The notes: generated by a model from the sequence alone, not told the origin. Shown: positions 53,263-62,015, numbered from the stretch's first letter. The stretch is DNA of 64,000 nt from Clostridia bacterium (GCA_017443595.1 JAFSYU010000041.1:27913-91912), one strand, 5' to 3'. Translations and numbers: made by a program.

Positions 53263-54068
53263 TTTACTCCGTATTTTAATGATACGCCGCGGCATATTTC
53301 AAGCGCGGTACCGTACGATTCTTTGTTTGACGCGATAAGTGAGCATTTGCTGTCAAACACCGGCGCGCTCCCGTCAAAACGGCTGACGATCCCGCCGGCT
53401 TCTTTTACGATCAGCACGCCCGCCGCTATGTCCCACGGTGACAAAAGCATCTCACAGTACGCCGCCGCGCGCCCGCAGGCGACGTAACAGAGGTCCGCCG
53501 CCGCGGCGCCGAAGCGCCTGACGTCAACGGAGCGGACAAGCAGTTCGTGCATAAGCTCGGTCACCGCGCCGCTCATCGTGTCTCGCATATACGGCGTCGT
53601 GCCGAAAAGCGAAAGAGCTTTTTCAAGCGGAAGAGAGCTGACGCGTATCGGTTTGCCGTTAAGATAAGCGCCGCCGTTTTTCTCGGCGTAAAACATCTCG
53701 TCCGTGTACGGCAGATACACCGCGCCGAATTCAGCTTCATCGCCGTCAAACAGCGCGACGGATATCGCGCTCGGCCCGAGCCCGTGTATAAAATTGCTCG
53801 TGCCGTCTATCGGGTCGATTATAAACGTGTGACCGCCTAAACCGCGCTTGTCCTCGCCTTCTTCCTCGGCAAGAAAGTGCGCGCCGGGGACGAGCTTTGA
53901 AAGGTTTTCTTCTAAAAACCTCTGCACCGCCACGTCATATTCGGTGACGTAGTTGAACGTCCCGCCCTTTTGGTGTATAAGCTCATCCGGACATCCGCGC
54001 GGCGCGGACGTCATTATCTTTGCCGCGTCAAGTATTATTTCAAGTATTTTTTCGTTTCTGTTTTTCAT
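53259..54068 (-). CDS. Inositol-monophosphatase-family phosphatase
   Basis: A 269-aa Mg2+-dependent phosphatase. The family motifs are present: LAEEEGED (metal site), IDPIDGTSNFIHGLG (metal/substrate) and SPWDIAAGVLIVKEAGG. Substrates in the family include inositol-1-phosphate, fructose-1,6-bisphosphate and nucleotide bisphosphates. It is coupled (ATGA) to the GH43-like gene, which points to a sugar- or inositol-phosphate substrate. GGGAGAA precedes the ATG. Confidence 0.9.
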   Translation of the reverse strand: MKNRNEKILEIILDAAKIMTSAPRGCPDELIHQKGGTFNYVTEYDVAVQRFLEENLSKLVPGAHFLAEEEGEDKRGLGGHTFIIDPIDGTSNFIHGLGPSAISVALFDGDEAEFGAVYLPYTDEMFYAEKNGGAYLNGKPIRVSSLPLEKALSLFGTTPYMRDTMSGAVTELMHELLVRSVDVRRFGAAAADLCYVACGRAAAYCEMLLSPWDIAAGVLIVKEAGGIVSRFDGSAPVFDSKCSLIASNKESYGTALEICRGVSLKYGVK

Positions 54069-54088
54069 AGCAGTTCTCCCTGTACTTG

Positions 54089-54116
54089 ATTATATCACAT
54101 ATTTTTTATAAATCAA
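54089..54116 (-). promoter_or_regulatory. Promoter for the IMPase-GH43 operon
   Basis: Minus strand: TTGATT, 16-bp spacer, TATAAT, ~20 bp before the start codon. Confidence 0.7.
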
Positions 54117-54298
54117 TACTTAAATTGCAGAAAACAGGCGGTCAAAAAGCGCGCGGACATCATATAATGCGTTATGAGCAGTCTGCCGAAGGGCAGAGAC
54201 GGCTGCCGGTTTTAGTGCCGACCGAGACGCAGGCCACTGCGGTTACAAATAATTTATAAAAAAATACGTATATATTTAGAAAAATAATAAAAAACCTC
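54117..54298. other. Intergenic stretch with hairpins, no gene seen
   Basis: Contains GTCTGCC-GAA-GGGCAGAGAC and a CGG/CCG-armed hairpin near 54170-54230. It does not fold as a tRNA. No protein is convincing here. Confidence 0.5.
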
Positions 54299-54327
54299 TT
54301 GACAAGGACGATATTTTGTGGTATGAT
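54299..54327 (+). promoter_or_regulatory. Promoter of the rpmG-secE-nusG-rplKA operon
   Basis: TTGACA, 17-bp spacer, TATGAT. The ~125-nt leader holds a CTTTTTTCG/CGAAAAAAAG hairpin and a GGTACA/TGTACC hairpin before rpmG. Confidence 0.85.
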
Positions 54328-54456
54328 GTCTCTACCTCTGCGGGAGGTTCTTTTTTCGTGCGAAAAAAAGCCGCCGTCGAGGGAGGTACAATCTTCGGCG
54401 CAATGTCTGTACCATCTCCGCGACATTCGCCAAATCTAAACGGGAGGTGCCGTCAA

Positions 54457-54606
54457 ATGAGAGACAAGATCACGCTTGCCTGCACGGTCTGCAAGCAAAG
54501 GAACTATGACACCAAGAAGAACAAGAAAAACGACCCCGACAGACTTGAGATGAACAAGTACTGCAGATTTTGCCGTAAGCACACTCTGCACAAGGAAACA
54601 AAGTAA
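54457..54606 (+). CDS. rpmG: 50S ribosomal protein L33 (bL33), zinc-binding form
   Basis: A 49-aa protein, [17 protein letters not shown], with two CxxC pairs (CTVC and CRFC), i.e. the zinc-containing C+ type. GGGAGGTG precedes the ATG; a longer in-frame version from 54316 would run through the leader and is not the gene. Confidence 0.95.
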   Translation: MRDKITLACTVCKQRNYDTKKNKKNDPDRLEMNKYCRFCRKHTLHKETK

Positions 54607-54629
54607 TTTTTTAAAAACCGGAGGCTGTT

Positions 54630-54887
54630 ATGGCGAACGAAATCAAAACTTCCGAAAAAGCGGAAGTAAACGAGACCCGTAAAAAAGAGGGTTTATGGAA
54701 ACGCATCGGCAGGTTTTTTAAAGACTACAAAGGCGAACTCAAAAAGATCACGTGGCCCACGCCCAAGCAGACGGTCAAAAATACCGGTATAGTTCTTGCG
54801 GCTATGGTCGTTGTGGGACTTGTTGTGGTTCTGCTTGACACTGCGTTTTCCGCTGTTATCGGTCTGCTCGGAAAAATAGGAAGCTGA
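54630..54887 (+). CDS. secE: Preprotein translocase subunit SecE
   Basis: An 85-aa protein with a charged N-terminus, the amphipathic helix KDYKGELKKITWPTPKQT and one membrane helix (~52-78). It stabilises SecY in the SecYEG channel. Order rpmG-secE-nusG is the standard one. Confidence 0.95.
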   Translation: MANEIKTSEKAEVNETRKKEGLWKRIGRFFKDYKGELKKITWPTPKQTVKNTGIVLAAMVVVGLVVVLLDTAFSAVIGLLGKIGS

Positions 54888-54966
54888 CCGTATAAGGCAA
54901 AACCGTCCGCCTGTTATGCGAGGGCGTCAGCGGTACAATTTATTCGCATAAAGAAAGAGGCTTGCT

Positions 54967-55530
54967 ATGATGGATGATTACTCCCCCGAACCTAAATGGT
55001 ATGTTGCGCATACCTATTCGGGATACGAGAACAAGGTCATGGACGACATAAAAAAGATCGTGGAAAACAGAGGACTGCAGGACGTCGTTACCGACGTGCG
55101 CATACCTATGTCGGTCACCGTGGAGATGGACGGAGACGTGGAAAAAGTACACGAGTCAAAGATGTTCCCCAGTTACGTTCTCGTAAAAATGGTGATGAAT
55201 GATTTCACCTGGCACATCGTAAGAAATATCCGCGGCGTTACCGGATTTGTCGGTCCCGGCTCTAAACCCGTTGCATTGACGGACAAGGAAGTCAGCCAGT
55301 GGGGTCTTGAACCCGAAGAAGGCGAGACCGCTCCCGTTGTCAAAAAATCCAGTCTCGGATTTGCCGTCGGCGACACGGTCAAGGTCAAGGAAGGCGTTAT
55401 GCTCGGTATTACCGAGGTCAAGGTGCTTGAGATTTCTTCCGACGGGCAAAAGATCACCTGCTCCGCGTTCATGTTCGGACGTGAAACGGTCGTTGAGCTT
55501 GACGCGGCAGACGTATCACCCATAAAATAA
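54967..55530 (+). CDS. nusG: Transcription termination/antitermination factor NusG
   Basis: A 187-aa protein with the NGN domain (WYVAHTYSGYENKV, FPSYVLVKM, GVTGFVG) and a C-terminal KOW domain (GDTVKVKEGVMLG). Two adjacent ATGs (54967, 54970) are both possible; AAAGAGG lies upstream. Confidence 0.95.
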   Translation: MMDDYSPEPKWYVAHTYSGYENKVMDDIKKIVENRGLQDVVTDVRIPMSVTVEMDGDVEKVHESKMFPSYVLVKMVMNDFTWHIVRNIRGVTGFVGPGSKPVALTDKEVSQWGLEPEEGETAPVVKKSSLGFAVGDTVKVKEGVMLGITEVKVLEISSDGQKITCSAFMFGRETVVELDAADVSPIK

Positions 55531-55643
55531 GCCCTGCATTTACACGCACCGTTAAGCATTTGCCGCTTTTCGCGTGCAGTCGTGGGAGGAAGATAAATTT
55601 TTTCGTGTCTTCCGATAAATAACCACATACGGAGGTAATAAAA
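55531..55643 (+). promoter_or_regulatory. nusG-rplK intergenic leader with long stem
   Basis: CTGCA...CACGC pairs with GCGTGCAG (about 55533-55581), a stem that may be a ribosomal protein binding site for autogenous control. The assignment is inference. Confidence 0.35.
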
Positions 55644-56069
55644 ATGGCAAAGAAAATAGTAGCTTACGTAAAGCTCCAGTTACCCGCGGGTAAAGCGAAC
55701 CCCGCGCCCCCTGTAGGTCCCGCTCTTTCTCCTCACGGAGTCAGCAGCCCGAACTTCTGTAAAGAGTTCAACGAGAGAACAAAGAACGACATCGGCCTTA
55801 TCATTCCTGTCGTTATAACGATCTACGCCGACCGCACGTTCACGTTCATCACCAAAACGCCGCCCGCAGCAGTTCTTATCAAGAAGGCTTGCGGTATAGA
55901 ATCCGGCTCTGCCGTTCCGAACAAGACCAAGGTCGCTACGATAACCAAGGAACAGGTCAGAAAAATAGCCGAGACCAAAATGCCCGACCTTAACGCCGGT
56001 TCCATTGAAACGGCTATGAGCATGGTCGCCGGTACAGCCCGCAGCATGGGCGTCACGGTAGTTGACTAA
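55644..56069 (+). CDS. rplK: 50S ribosomal protein L11 (uL11)
   Basis: A 141-aa protein of exact family length, with [19 protein letters not shown] and [20 protein letters not shown] motifs. CGGAGGTAA precedes the ATG. Part of the L11 stalk base. Confidence 0.97.
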   Translation: MAKKIVAYVKLQLPAGKANPAPPVGPALSPHGVSSPNFCKEFNERTKNDIGLIIPVVITIYADRTFTFITKTPPAAVLIKKACGIESGSAVPNKTKVATITKEQVRKIAETKMPDLNAGSIETAMSMVAGTARSMGVTVVD

Positions 56070-56086
56070 AAGGAGGCGGAAACGAT

Positions 56087-56782
56087 ATGTTCAGAGGAAA
56101 GAAATATAAGGACAGCGCTAAGCTCGTTGACCGCACTAAACAGTATGACGAAAAAGAAGCTTTTGATATTCTCGTTCAGACTTCAAAAGCCAAATTCGAT
56201 GAAACAGTAGAAGCTCATATCCGTCTCGGCGTTGACAGCCGTCACGCAGACCAGCAGGTCAGAGGCGCTATAGTTCTGCCGAACGGAACGGGTAAGACCG
56301 TCCGTACCCTCGTTTTTGCGAAGGGCGACAAGGCGGACGCAGCCGCTGCCGCAGGCGCGGATTACGTTGGCGCGGAAGATTACGTAACGAAGATAACCAA
56401 GGAAAACTGGTTTGAATTTGACGTAGTTATCGCTTCCCCCGATATGATGGGCGTTATAGGCCGTTTAGGTAAAGTGCTCGGTCCTAAAGGACTTATGCCT
56501 AACCCCAAAGCCGGTACCGTCACACCCGACGTTGCGCGTGCCGTCAAGGAAGCAAAAGCCGGTAAGATAGAATACCGTCTTGACAAGACGAACATAATCC
56601 ACTGCCCGATAGGAAAAGCATCCTTCGGCGCGGAGAAGCTTATGGAAAACTTTGACGCTCTTATGGGAGCGATAATAAAAGCTAAACCGGCTGCCGCTAA
56701 AGGTCAGTACCTTAAGAGCGTATGCATAGCCTCAACGATGGGCCCCGGCATAAAGCTCAACAGCGCAAAAATCGGCGGTTAA
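56087..56782 (+). CDS. rplA: 50S ribosomal protein L1 (uL1)
   Basis: A 231-aa protein with [20 protein letters not shown] and [12 protein letters not shown], both diagnostic. AAAGGAGG precedes the ATG. It is normally followed by rplJ-rplL; here a terminator follows instead. Confidence 0.97.
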   Translation: MFRGKKYKDSAKLVDRTKQYDEKEAFDILVQTSKAKFDETVEAHIRLGVDSRHADQQVRGAIVLPNGTGKTVRTLVFAKGDKADAAAAAGADYVGAEDYVTKITKENWFEFDVVIASPDMMGVIGRLGKVLGPKGLMPNPKAGTVTPDVARAVKEAKAGKIEYRLDKTNIIHCPIGKASFGAEKLMENFDALMGAIIKAKPAAAKGQYLKSVCIASTMGPGIKLNSAKIGG

Positions 56783-56795
56783 TTGAATTTAAGAT

Positions 56796-56832
56796 AAAGA
56801 GCCACTGCATTGCGGCGGCTCTTTTCTTTTTG
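56796..56832 (+). terminator. Terminator after rplA
   Basis: AAAGAGCC / GGCTCTTT stem with an inner CTGC/GCGG pairing, followed by TCTTTTT. Confidence 0.85.
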
Positions 56833-56835
56833 TTA

Positions 56836-57060
56836 CCCGAAAACCACCTGCTAAGCAGGTGATTCCAAAGAGGCTTTTGCCTTTGAAAAAGGAATCCTCC
56901 TATGGTATAATGCAAGAGGTCTGGCAACCGCAAGCAGAATAGAGATAGGAGGAGTCAATATGAAGATTGACGTAAATAGTATAGCACATACAACGTGGAA
57001 TTCCGGACGTTCGCAGGGAACGAATAATACCGAGATCACAGCAACGTAGTCCCGGCATTC
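56836..57060 (+). mobile_element. Decayed IS200/IS605-type element, left-end remnant
   Basis: A subterminal hairpin CACCTGC-TAA-GCAGGTG (56845-56861) resembles IS200-group left ends. It is followed by an intact promoter (TTGAAA 56883, TATAAT 56906, 17-bp spacer), an untranslated segment, AGGAGGAG, and the first codons of a tnpA-like gene. The bulk of the transposase and the right end are missing. The exact right boundary is not visible. Confidence 0.65.
56960..57049 (+). pseudogene. Truncated IS200-type TnpA transposase
   Basis: A 29-codon frame that begins MKIDVNSIAHTTWN, which I recall as a common N-terminus of IS200-family Y1 transposases. It then diverges into an unrelated tail and stops at TAG. 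The HUH and Tyr catalytic segments are absent, so it is a remnant. Confidence 0.6.
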
Positions 57061-57130
57061 TTCTGTTTACAGAAAGAATCCGCGCATTCGTCTTTTCTCT
57101 GAAATCAGGGTGAAAGGAGGCGGGAACGCT

Positions 57131-57247
57131 TTGAAATACGTAAAACAACCCGAGAGGCGCATCGTGCCGGATGACTTTTAGCGGCGGGCGCCGGTCAAGG
57201 GGATCAACGAATACCGCAAGCAAGTCGTCGACGAAATCAAGTTATAA
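57131..57247 (+). pseudogene. Short frame interrupted by one TAG codon
   Basis: After AAAGGAGG (57113-57120) a TTG-initiated frame gives a 16-residue peptide (MKYVKQPERRIVPDDF), TAG at 57179-57181, then 21 further sense codons to TAA. Either a small decayed gene or chance. The rest of 57050-57270 shows only a CTGTTTACAG-type hairpin. Confidence 0.25.
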
Positions 57248-57274
57248 ACGTGTCTTGAATATCTTTCCATATAT

Positions 57275-57302
57275 AAGCGGAGCAGAGGGTTCCGCTTTTT
57301 CG
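57275..57302 (+). terminator. Terminator downstream of the IS remnant
   Basis: AAGCGGA / TCCGCTT stem with a 9-nt loop and a TTT tail. Confidence 0.7.
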
Positions 57303-57363
57303 TCCTCACCCACAATATCATATGAAATCTTATTAAATTATACAAATTTCGGCATATACTTAC

Positions 57364-57392
57364 TTGACTGTTTCCGCCTTTTGTGATATTAT
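57364..57392 (+). promoter_or_regulatory. Promoter for the HTH-STAS gene pair
   Basis: TTGACT, 17-bp spacer, TATTAT, 43 bp before the start codon. Confidence 0.75.
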
Positions 57393-57434
57393 ATATAATG
57401 AGACGTTATACATTGCTGCAAAAGGAGACTTTTT

Positions 57435-57704
57435 ATGGATATGACGAAGGAAAACGTTGAGCGTTGGTACTCAATGAACGAGGTATGCAAACACCTCGCC
57501 ATCACCCGCGATACTTGTTTGACCTGGATCGATAAGCGCGGGATGCCGGGCGTCAAAGTCGGGCGAACCTGGCGATTCAAGATCAGCGAGATCGATGAAT
57601 GGATGCGATCCTGCAACGCACGGAACAGCGAAGGGACACCCGGAGCGGGTACGGCTTTCCGTAAATCCCGTCACGACTCCGATCCTTCTCCGGCGGATAA
57701 CTGA
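57435..57704 (+). CDS. Excisionase-family (MerR-like) DNA-binding protein
   Basis: An 89-aa protein with a winged-helix excisionase fold: WYSMNEVCKHLAITRDTCLT (helix-turn-helix) and GMPGVKVGRTWRFKISEIDEW (wing and last helix), ending in a Ser/Pro-rich tail. AAAGGAG precedes the ATG. Such proteins act in mobile elements or as small regulators; no integrase is visible nearby. Confidence 0.8.
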   Translation: MDMTKENVERWYSMNEVCKHLAITRDTCLTWIDKRGMPGVKVGRTWRFKISEIDEWMRSCNARNSEGTPGAGTAFRKSRHDSDPSPADN

Positions 57705-57738
57705 AAAACAAGCTGATCAAGCGGAGGTTATGGCTGTT

Positions 57739-58062
57739 ATGAAAGAAGCAGACAAATTGACTATCAATAAAAAAAGCGATGGAAACAGACTTATACTGTC
57801 TCTCGAAGGTCGTCTTAACACCGCGAATGCGAGCGAGCTTGGTACATTACTGAGCGGATCTCTTGACGGAATCACCGATCTTGTATTCGATTTTTCCGAA
57901 CTCGAATATATATCTTCCGCCGGTTTGCGAGTCTTGCTGTCAACTCAGAAAAGAATGAATTCCCGGGGATCGATGAAGATCACCGGCGCGAGCAGCAATA
58001 TCATAGAAATATTCGACATCACAGGTTTTACGGATTTCTTCACGATCGAGTCGAGAAGTTAA
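57739..58062 (+). CDS. STAS-domain anti-sigma factor antagonist
   Basis: A 107-aa SpoIIAA/RsbV-like protein. LVFDFSELEYISSAGLRVLL contains the Ser-Ser pair where the phosphorylatable Ser lies. ATG 57739 or 57730 are both possible; GGAGG at 57723-57727 is 2 nt from the earlier one and 11 nt from the later. No RsbW-like kinase is adjacent, so its partner lies elsewhere. Confidence 0.85.
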   Translation: MKEADKLTINKKSDGNRLILSLEGRLNTANASELGTLLSGSLDGITDLVFDFSELEYISSAGLRVLLSTQKRMNSRGSMKITGASSNIIEIFDITGFTDFFTIESRS

Positions 58063-58148
58063 AAATACAAATAATGAGAATGAATAAAAGAAATTTCGTC
58101 TGATACCTTGGCGACGTTCACTTATAAAACTGTAACGGAGGTGTACCA

Positions 58149-58814
58149 TTGACACTCATATTGATCGCCAACATAATCATCTGCATTTGCGCTTTTATCG
58201 GTTTTATTTACGGGATCGTCAAATTCTTTAAACCGAGGAAAGCCGTTTATGCGCAGATGATCACGCTTGCCGTCGGATGCGTGGCGTTCGGCAGGCTTTA
58301 TCAGGTGGTAAGACTGCTGACCGGCGGCGATATGACAAGCGGATTTCAGCTTGGCGTTTTCGGCGTGATCGGAAGTCTGCTGTTCCTGTTTTCCGCAAAC
58401 TTCGGCGCGATGGACAGCCTTGCGGACGACAGATCGAGGGAGTTTATAAAATACAGACTGATCTCGCTTGCCGCGCCTGTCTCCGCTTTGGTTCTGTATA
58501 TCATCTTCGTCTGGTTTACGGATCTGCCGAGATCCGTGAAGATCGCTTCCGCTCTGGTGACCGTATTCGTGATGCAGGCAAGCTATTTCCACTTAAAGCA
58601 TCTGATCTTTCCGGACGTGGATCTGGGGATCATCAAGTGCCTGAGGCGGTATAATCTGCTGGCGCTGATCTATACGTTCCTTTGTATGGCTGAAATGGTC
58701 GTTATCGGTCTCGGCAATGAAACCGGCATTCTGATCGTGGGAGTATTGATCGGATCAGTTATGATCGGCGTTATTATTTCGGCTGAAAGGGGGATAAAGA
58801 AATGGACAATTTAG
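58149..58814 (+). CDS. Multispanning membrane protein, seven predicted helices
   Basis: A 221-aa protein with about seven hydrophobic helices and little else. The start is TTG at 58149, with GGAGGTG 5 nt upstream. It overlaps the PrsW gene by 13 nt. I recognise no family; the position suggests a partner or substrate of the protease or the kinase downstream. Confidence 0.65.
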   Translation: MTLILIANIIICICAFIGFIYGIVKFFKPRKAVYAQMITLAVGCVAFGRLYQVVRLLTGGDMTSGFQLGVFGVIGSLLFLFSANFGAMDSLADDRSREFIKYRLISLAAPVSALVLYIIFVWFTDLPRSVKIASALVTVFVMQASYFHLKHLIFPDVDLGIIKCLRRYNLLALIYTFLCMAEMVVIGLGNETGILIVGVLIGSVMIGVIISAERGIKKWTI

Positions 58815-59443
58815 TATACATAATCTTTATCTGCCATGTGACGCCGCTTGCCTTAATGACGCTGATGCTTCGGAAGCGTTCGCGTCTGCTTGTCGGGTAT
58901 ATGCTGATCGGCATTTTCGTATCGCTTTTCGTGTCGGAGTTGAACACGATCCTGCTCGGTCTGTGCGGAGACGATGCGCTGTACGTTACAACGACGATCA
59001 CGCCGATCAGCGAAGAGATCGTAAAGGCGCTCCCCGTACTGTTCTATGCCGTTGTTTTCTCTAATGACCGAGACCGTGTCATGCCGATCGCCTTTGCGAC
59101 CGGCGTTGGATTTGCTATGTTTGAAAATATGGTCGTTCTCGTTCAGAACGTTGAAAACGTTACGATCGGATGGGCGATCATCAGGGGCTTTGCGACAGCC
59201 CTTATGCACGCCGTATGCACCGTCGCGGTAGGTTACGGGATATGCTTCGTGAAAAAGAAGAAAAAACTGTTTTACTGCGGCACCTTCGCGCTGCTCACAA
59301 TGGCAATGATCTATCACGGGATATTCAATATGCTGGTGCAGTCGGATTACAAATATCTCGGCTTTTTCCTGCCTGCTCTTACCTACATCCCGATTCTGAT
59401 TTGGCATTTTAAATACTATAAAACAAAGAAGAGTCGGCTGTGA
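58802..59443 (+). CDS. PrsW-family intramembrane glutamic-type protease
   Basis: A 213-aa polytopic protein with the family motifs ISEEIVKALP (Glu71-Glu72), GVGFAMFEN (Glu109) and ALMHAVCTVAVGYG (His136). PrsW in Bacillus makes the first cut in anti-sigma factor RsiW. No anti-sigma gene adjoins it; the candidates in the window are the two ECF regulators ~50 kb away. AAAGGGGGA precedes the ATG. Confidence 0.88.
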   Translation: MDNLVYIIFICHVTPLALMTLMLRKRSRLLVGYMLIGIFVSLFVSELNTILLGLCGDDALYVTTTITPISEEIVKALPVLFYAVVFSNDRDRVMPIAFATGVGFAMFENMVVLVQNVENVTIGWAIIRGFATALMHAVCTVAVGYGICFVKKKKKLFYCGTFALLTMAMIYHGIFNMLVQSDYKYLGFFLPALTYIPILIWHFKYYKTKKSRL

Positions 59444-59455
59444 AGGAAAACTGAT

Positions 59456-60745
59456 ATGACCACATTACAATACATCCATTGCGCAGTTGAATTATGGGGC
59501 GCATTTTTCTGCCTGATCGCAGCATTCGTTATACGGATCAGCACAAGCCGGAATAAAAAACTTTCATATAAGATGATCGCTTTAATGCTCGTTTCCGCAT
59601 TACTGATGATAAGCGACGCTATAGCCTGGCTGTTTCGCGGCGATCCGAGCGAAGCAGGCTTCTATATTGTTCGCATTGCAAACTTCGCGGCTTTTTTCTT
59701 CGCTTTTCTTACAATGCCTCTTGTTGCGGAGTTTATCACACATATATTCGAGATGCGTTCCGGCGTCAGGGGCCTTTTCTGGAAATATATCGAATGGGCT
59801 CTTTTCGTGATAGGAACAATACTTCTCGTTATCAATCTGTTCCACGAATTCATCTATACTTTTGACGAAAGGAATACATACTACCGCCTTGCGTTCGGCG
59901 TTTTACCGGGCATGATCGCGTTTGTCGGCGTCGTGATCACCTTCGGCGTTGTACTGGAGTATCTTCAGTATCTGCGCACGTTTGAAAAGATCGCCACTTT
60001 AGTATATCTGATCCTTCCCGTTATCGCTGTCGTGCTGCAATCGTTTCACTACGGCGTATCCTTTACCTATCTCTCAATGGTGCTCTCGGCATTCACGCTG
60101 TTTATTACATTTGAAATCGAATATGTTCAGAACAATATAGAAACAGAAAAGCAGTTGGCAGAGGAACGCATACGGCTGTTTAACCGTCAGATCCAACCGC
60201 ATTTTGTATTCAACAGTCTTTCGGTCATCAAGCACTTGATACGCAAGGCGCCGGAAGAGGCGGTAGAAACCGTTGAAGAATTTGCAGGCTATCTCAGAGA
60301 CAGCACGGATCTGATGAACGTAGGAGACTGCGTTCCCGTAAAAAGCGAGCTTGACCTTGTGAAACATTACGCATATATGCAGCAAAAACGCTTTGGAGAC
60401 AGTATCCGATATGTGTTCGACGTTCAGGACGACGATTTTTGTATTCCGCCGTTTTCCGTTCAGACGATCGTGGAAAACGCCCTTGAGCACGGACTGAGAG
60501 CCGGCGGCGCCGATACCGGTATCATCACCGTAAAAACGTACAGGAAAGGCAAAGCGCACGTAATCGAAATCTCGGATAACGGCGCGGGATTCGACACACA
60601 TATTTTAGATGACGAAACGCAGACAGAGCACGTCGGCATCAAAAACACAAAGGCAAGGTTGAATCTGATGTGCGGCGGTACGCTTGATATCAAAAGTGAA
60701 ACAAGCAAAGGCACCGTTGTTACGATGAAAGTGCCGGAAGGGTAA
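59456..60745 (+). CDS. LytS/YehU-type sensor histidine kinase
   Basis: A 429-aa kinase with about seven membrane helices (~1-220) resembling 7TM sensor modules, a short coiled linker (NIETEKQLAEERIRL), the His_kinase box QIQPHFVFNSLSVIKHL (phospho-acceptor His249) and an HATPase domain with VENALEHGLR and ISDNGAGF. It pairs with the response regulator 5 nt downstream. The ligand is unknown. Confidence 0.92.
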   Translation: MTTLQYIHCAVELWGAFFCLIAAFVIRISTSRNKKLSYKMIALMLVSALLMISDAIAWLFRGDPSEAGFYIVRIANFAAFFFAFLTMPLVAEFITHIFEMRSGVRGLFWKYIEWALFVIGTILLVINLFHEFIYTFDERNTYYRLAFGVLPGMIAFVGVVITFGVVLEYLQYLRTFEKIATLVYLILPVIAVVLQSFHYGVSFTYLSMVLSAFTLFITFEIEYVQNNIETEKQLAEERIRLFNRQIQPHFVFNSLSVIKHLIRKAPEEAVETVEEFAGYLRDSTDLMNVGDCVPVKSELDLVKHYAYMQQKRFGDSIRYVFDVQDDDFCIPPFSVQTIVENALEHGLRAGGADTGIITVKTYRKGKAHVIEISDNGAGFDTHILDDETQTEHVGIKNTKARLNLMCGGTLDIKSETSKGTVVTMKVPEG

Positions 60746-60749
60746 AACT

Positions 60750-61535
60750 ATGAAAATTCTGATCGTTGACGACGAGGCGTATTTAAGAGACGAATTGAAA
60801 GATTCGCTTGAAAGGATCTCGCCCGGAAACGAATACAGCGAATCGGATCATTACGAGGACGCCGTAAAAAAGCTGAAAGAAAACAGTTTTGACATCGCTT
60901 TTCTCGATATCCGTTTAAGGGGCAAAAGCGGACTTGAAATAGCCGAAACGGCAAAGCGGATCAGCCCGCAAACAAATCTCGTTATGGTAACGGCTTACAG
61001 CGAATATGCGCTTGAAGCCTTTAAGCTCTTTGTCAGCGGTTATCTTCTGAAGCCCTTCAGCGATAACGATCTGAGAGATGTCCTGGACCATCTCAGGACG
61101 CCTGTCGATCGAGGCGGAGCGCGGCTTGAGATCCGCTGCTTCGGCAATTTTGAAGTGTTTGTCGGCAAAAAGCCGATGATTTTAAAACGCTCAAAGGAAA
61201 AAGAGCTTCTGGCTTATCTGATCAGTCTTAAGGGGTCCTCCGCCAGCAAAAATGAGATCTGCGCCACTATTTTTGAAGATACGGTCACGCCGGACAAAGC
61301 GGATATCCATTTCAGGCAGGTATTTGCTTCACTGAAAAAGGATCTGAAACACCACGGGTTTGAAGACGTGATCGTACACAACAATAACGCTTATGCGATC
61401 GACACGGCGCTCGTCAAGTGCGATTACTACGATTTTATCACGGGTAAAACGACCGACGAAAACGTATACCGGGGTGAATTCATGAATCAATACAGTTGGG
61501 CGGAGCAATATGTGTATGCTCTCGATAACTTTTAA
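60750..61535 (+). CDS. Response regulator with receiver and SARP/OmpR-like winged helix
   Basis: A 261-aa protein. Receiver domain 1-~118 with acidic pocket DDE (7-9), phospho-acceptor Asp53 and Lys at LLKPFS. A C-terminal winged helix (~127-215) follows (RCFGNFEVFVGKKPM, KRSKEKELLAYLI), then a short helical tail in place of a full BTAD domain. LytTR, the usual partner of LytS-type kinases, is absent. Confidence 0.88.
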   Translation: MKILIVDDEAYLRDELKDSLERISPGNEYSESDHYEDAVKKLKENSFDIAFLDIRLRGKSGLEIAETAKRISPQTNLVMVTAYSEYALEAFKLFVSGYLLKPFSDNDLRDVLDHLRTPVDRGGARLEIRCFGNFEVFVGKKPMILKRSKEKELLAYLISLKGSSASKNEICATIFEDTVTPDKADIHFRQVFASLKKDLKHHGFEDVIVHNNNAYAIDTALVKCDYYDFITGKTTDENVYRGEFMNQYSWAEQYVYALDNF

Positions 61536-61547
61536 GGGGAACGTATA

Positions 61548-62015
61548 ATGAAAAACAAAATCATTATCGGCGTTGTTGCGATCGTTATTCTTATAGCGGC
61601 CGTTTTTGCAGTTATAACGATCAGCAACAAGGCAGGGCAAAATGAAAACGGCTTACAAACCTATGAAAATATGGACGAAGCCGCAAAAAACGCTTCTTTC
61701 AATATGGAGTATCCCGACCGTCTGTGCGGCTTTCCCGCTACCGGTTTCAGATCGAACAGCAGTATGATCGAGGCGCGATACGGAGACGACGGATTTATTC
61801 GCAAAACCCTCGGCGTGGCGGATAACAGCGGCAATAAAACGGAGTATCATGAAAGCACCGAACAAAGCGTCAACGGGTTGACCGTTACTCTGAAAGGAAA
61901 TGACGGACTTGTATTTCTCGCTGTTTGGAACGATAATAATTTCGCCTATACCGTCAGCGTGGCAAACGGCGTTAACGCAGATGAAATGACGGAGTATATC
62001 GAGGCGACGAGATAG
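61548..62015 (+). CDS. Membrane-anchored extracytoplasmic protein
   Basis: A 155-aa protein: an N-terminal anchor helix (~4-27), then a ~125-residue beta-rich domain (FNMEYPDRLCGFPATGFRS, TVTLKGNDGLVFLAVWND) that resembles DUF4367-type domains often found on surface regulators. It follows the response regulator by 12 nt and is probably in the same operon. Confidence 0.65.
   Translation: MKNKIIIGVVAIVILIAAVFAVITISNKAGQNENGLQTYENMDEAAKNASFNMEYPDRLCGFPATGFRSNSSMIEARYGDDGFIRKTLGVADNSGNKTEYHESTEQSVNGLTVTLKGNDGLVFLAVWNDNNFAYTVSVANGVNADEMTEYIEATR

Noticed and set aside
54160..54240. Possible tRNA between the IMPase gene and the ribosomal operon
   Set aside because: Hairpins are present but no cloverleaf, T-loop consensus or acceptor stem could be formed.
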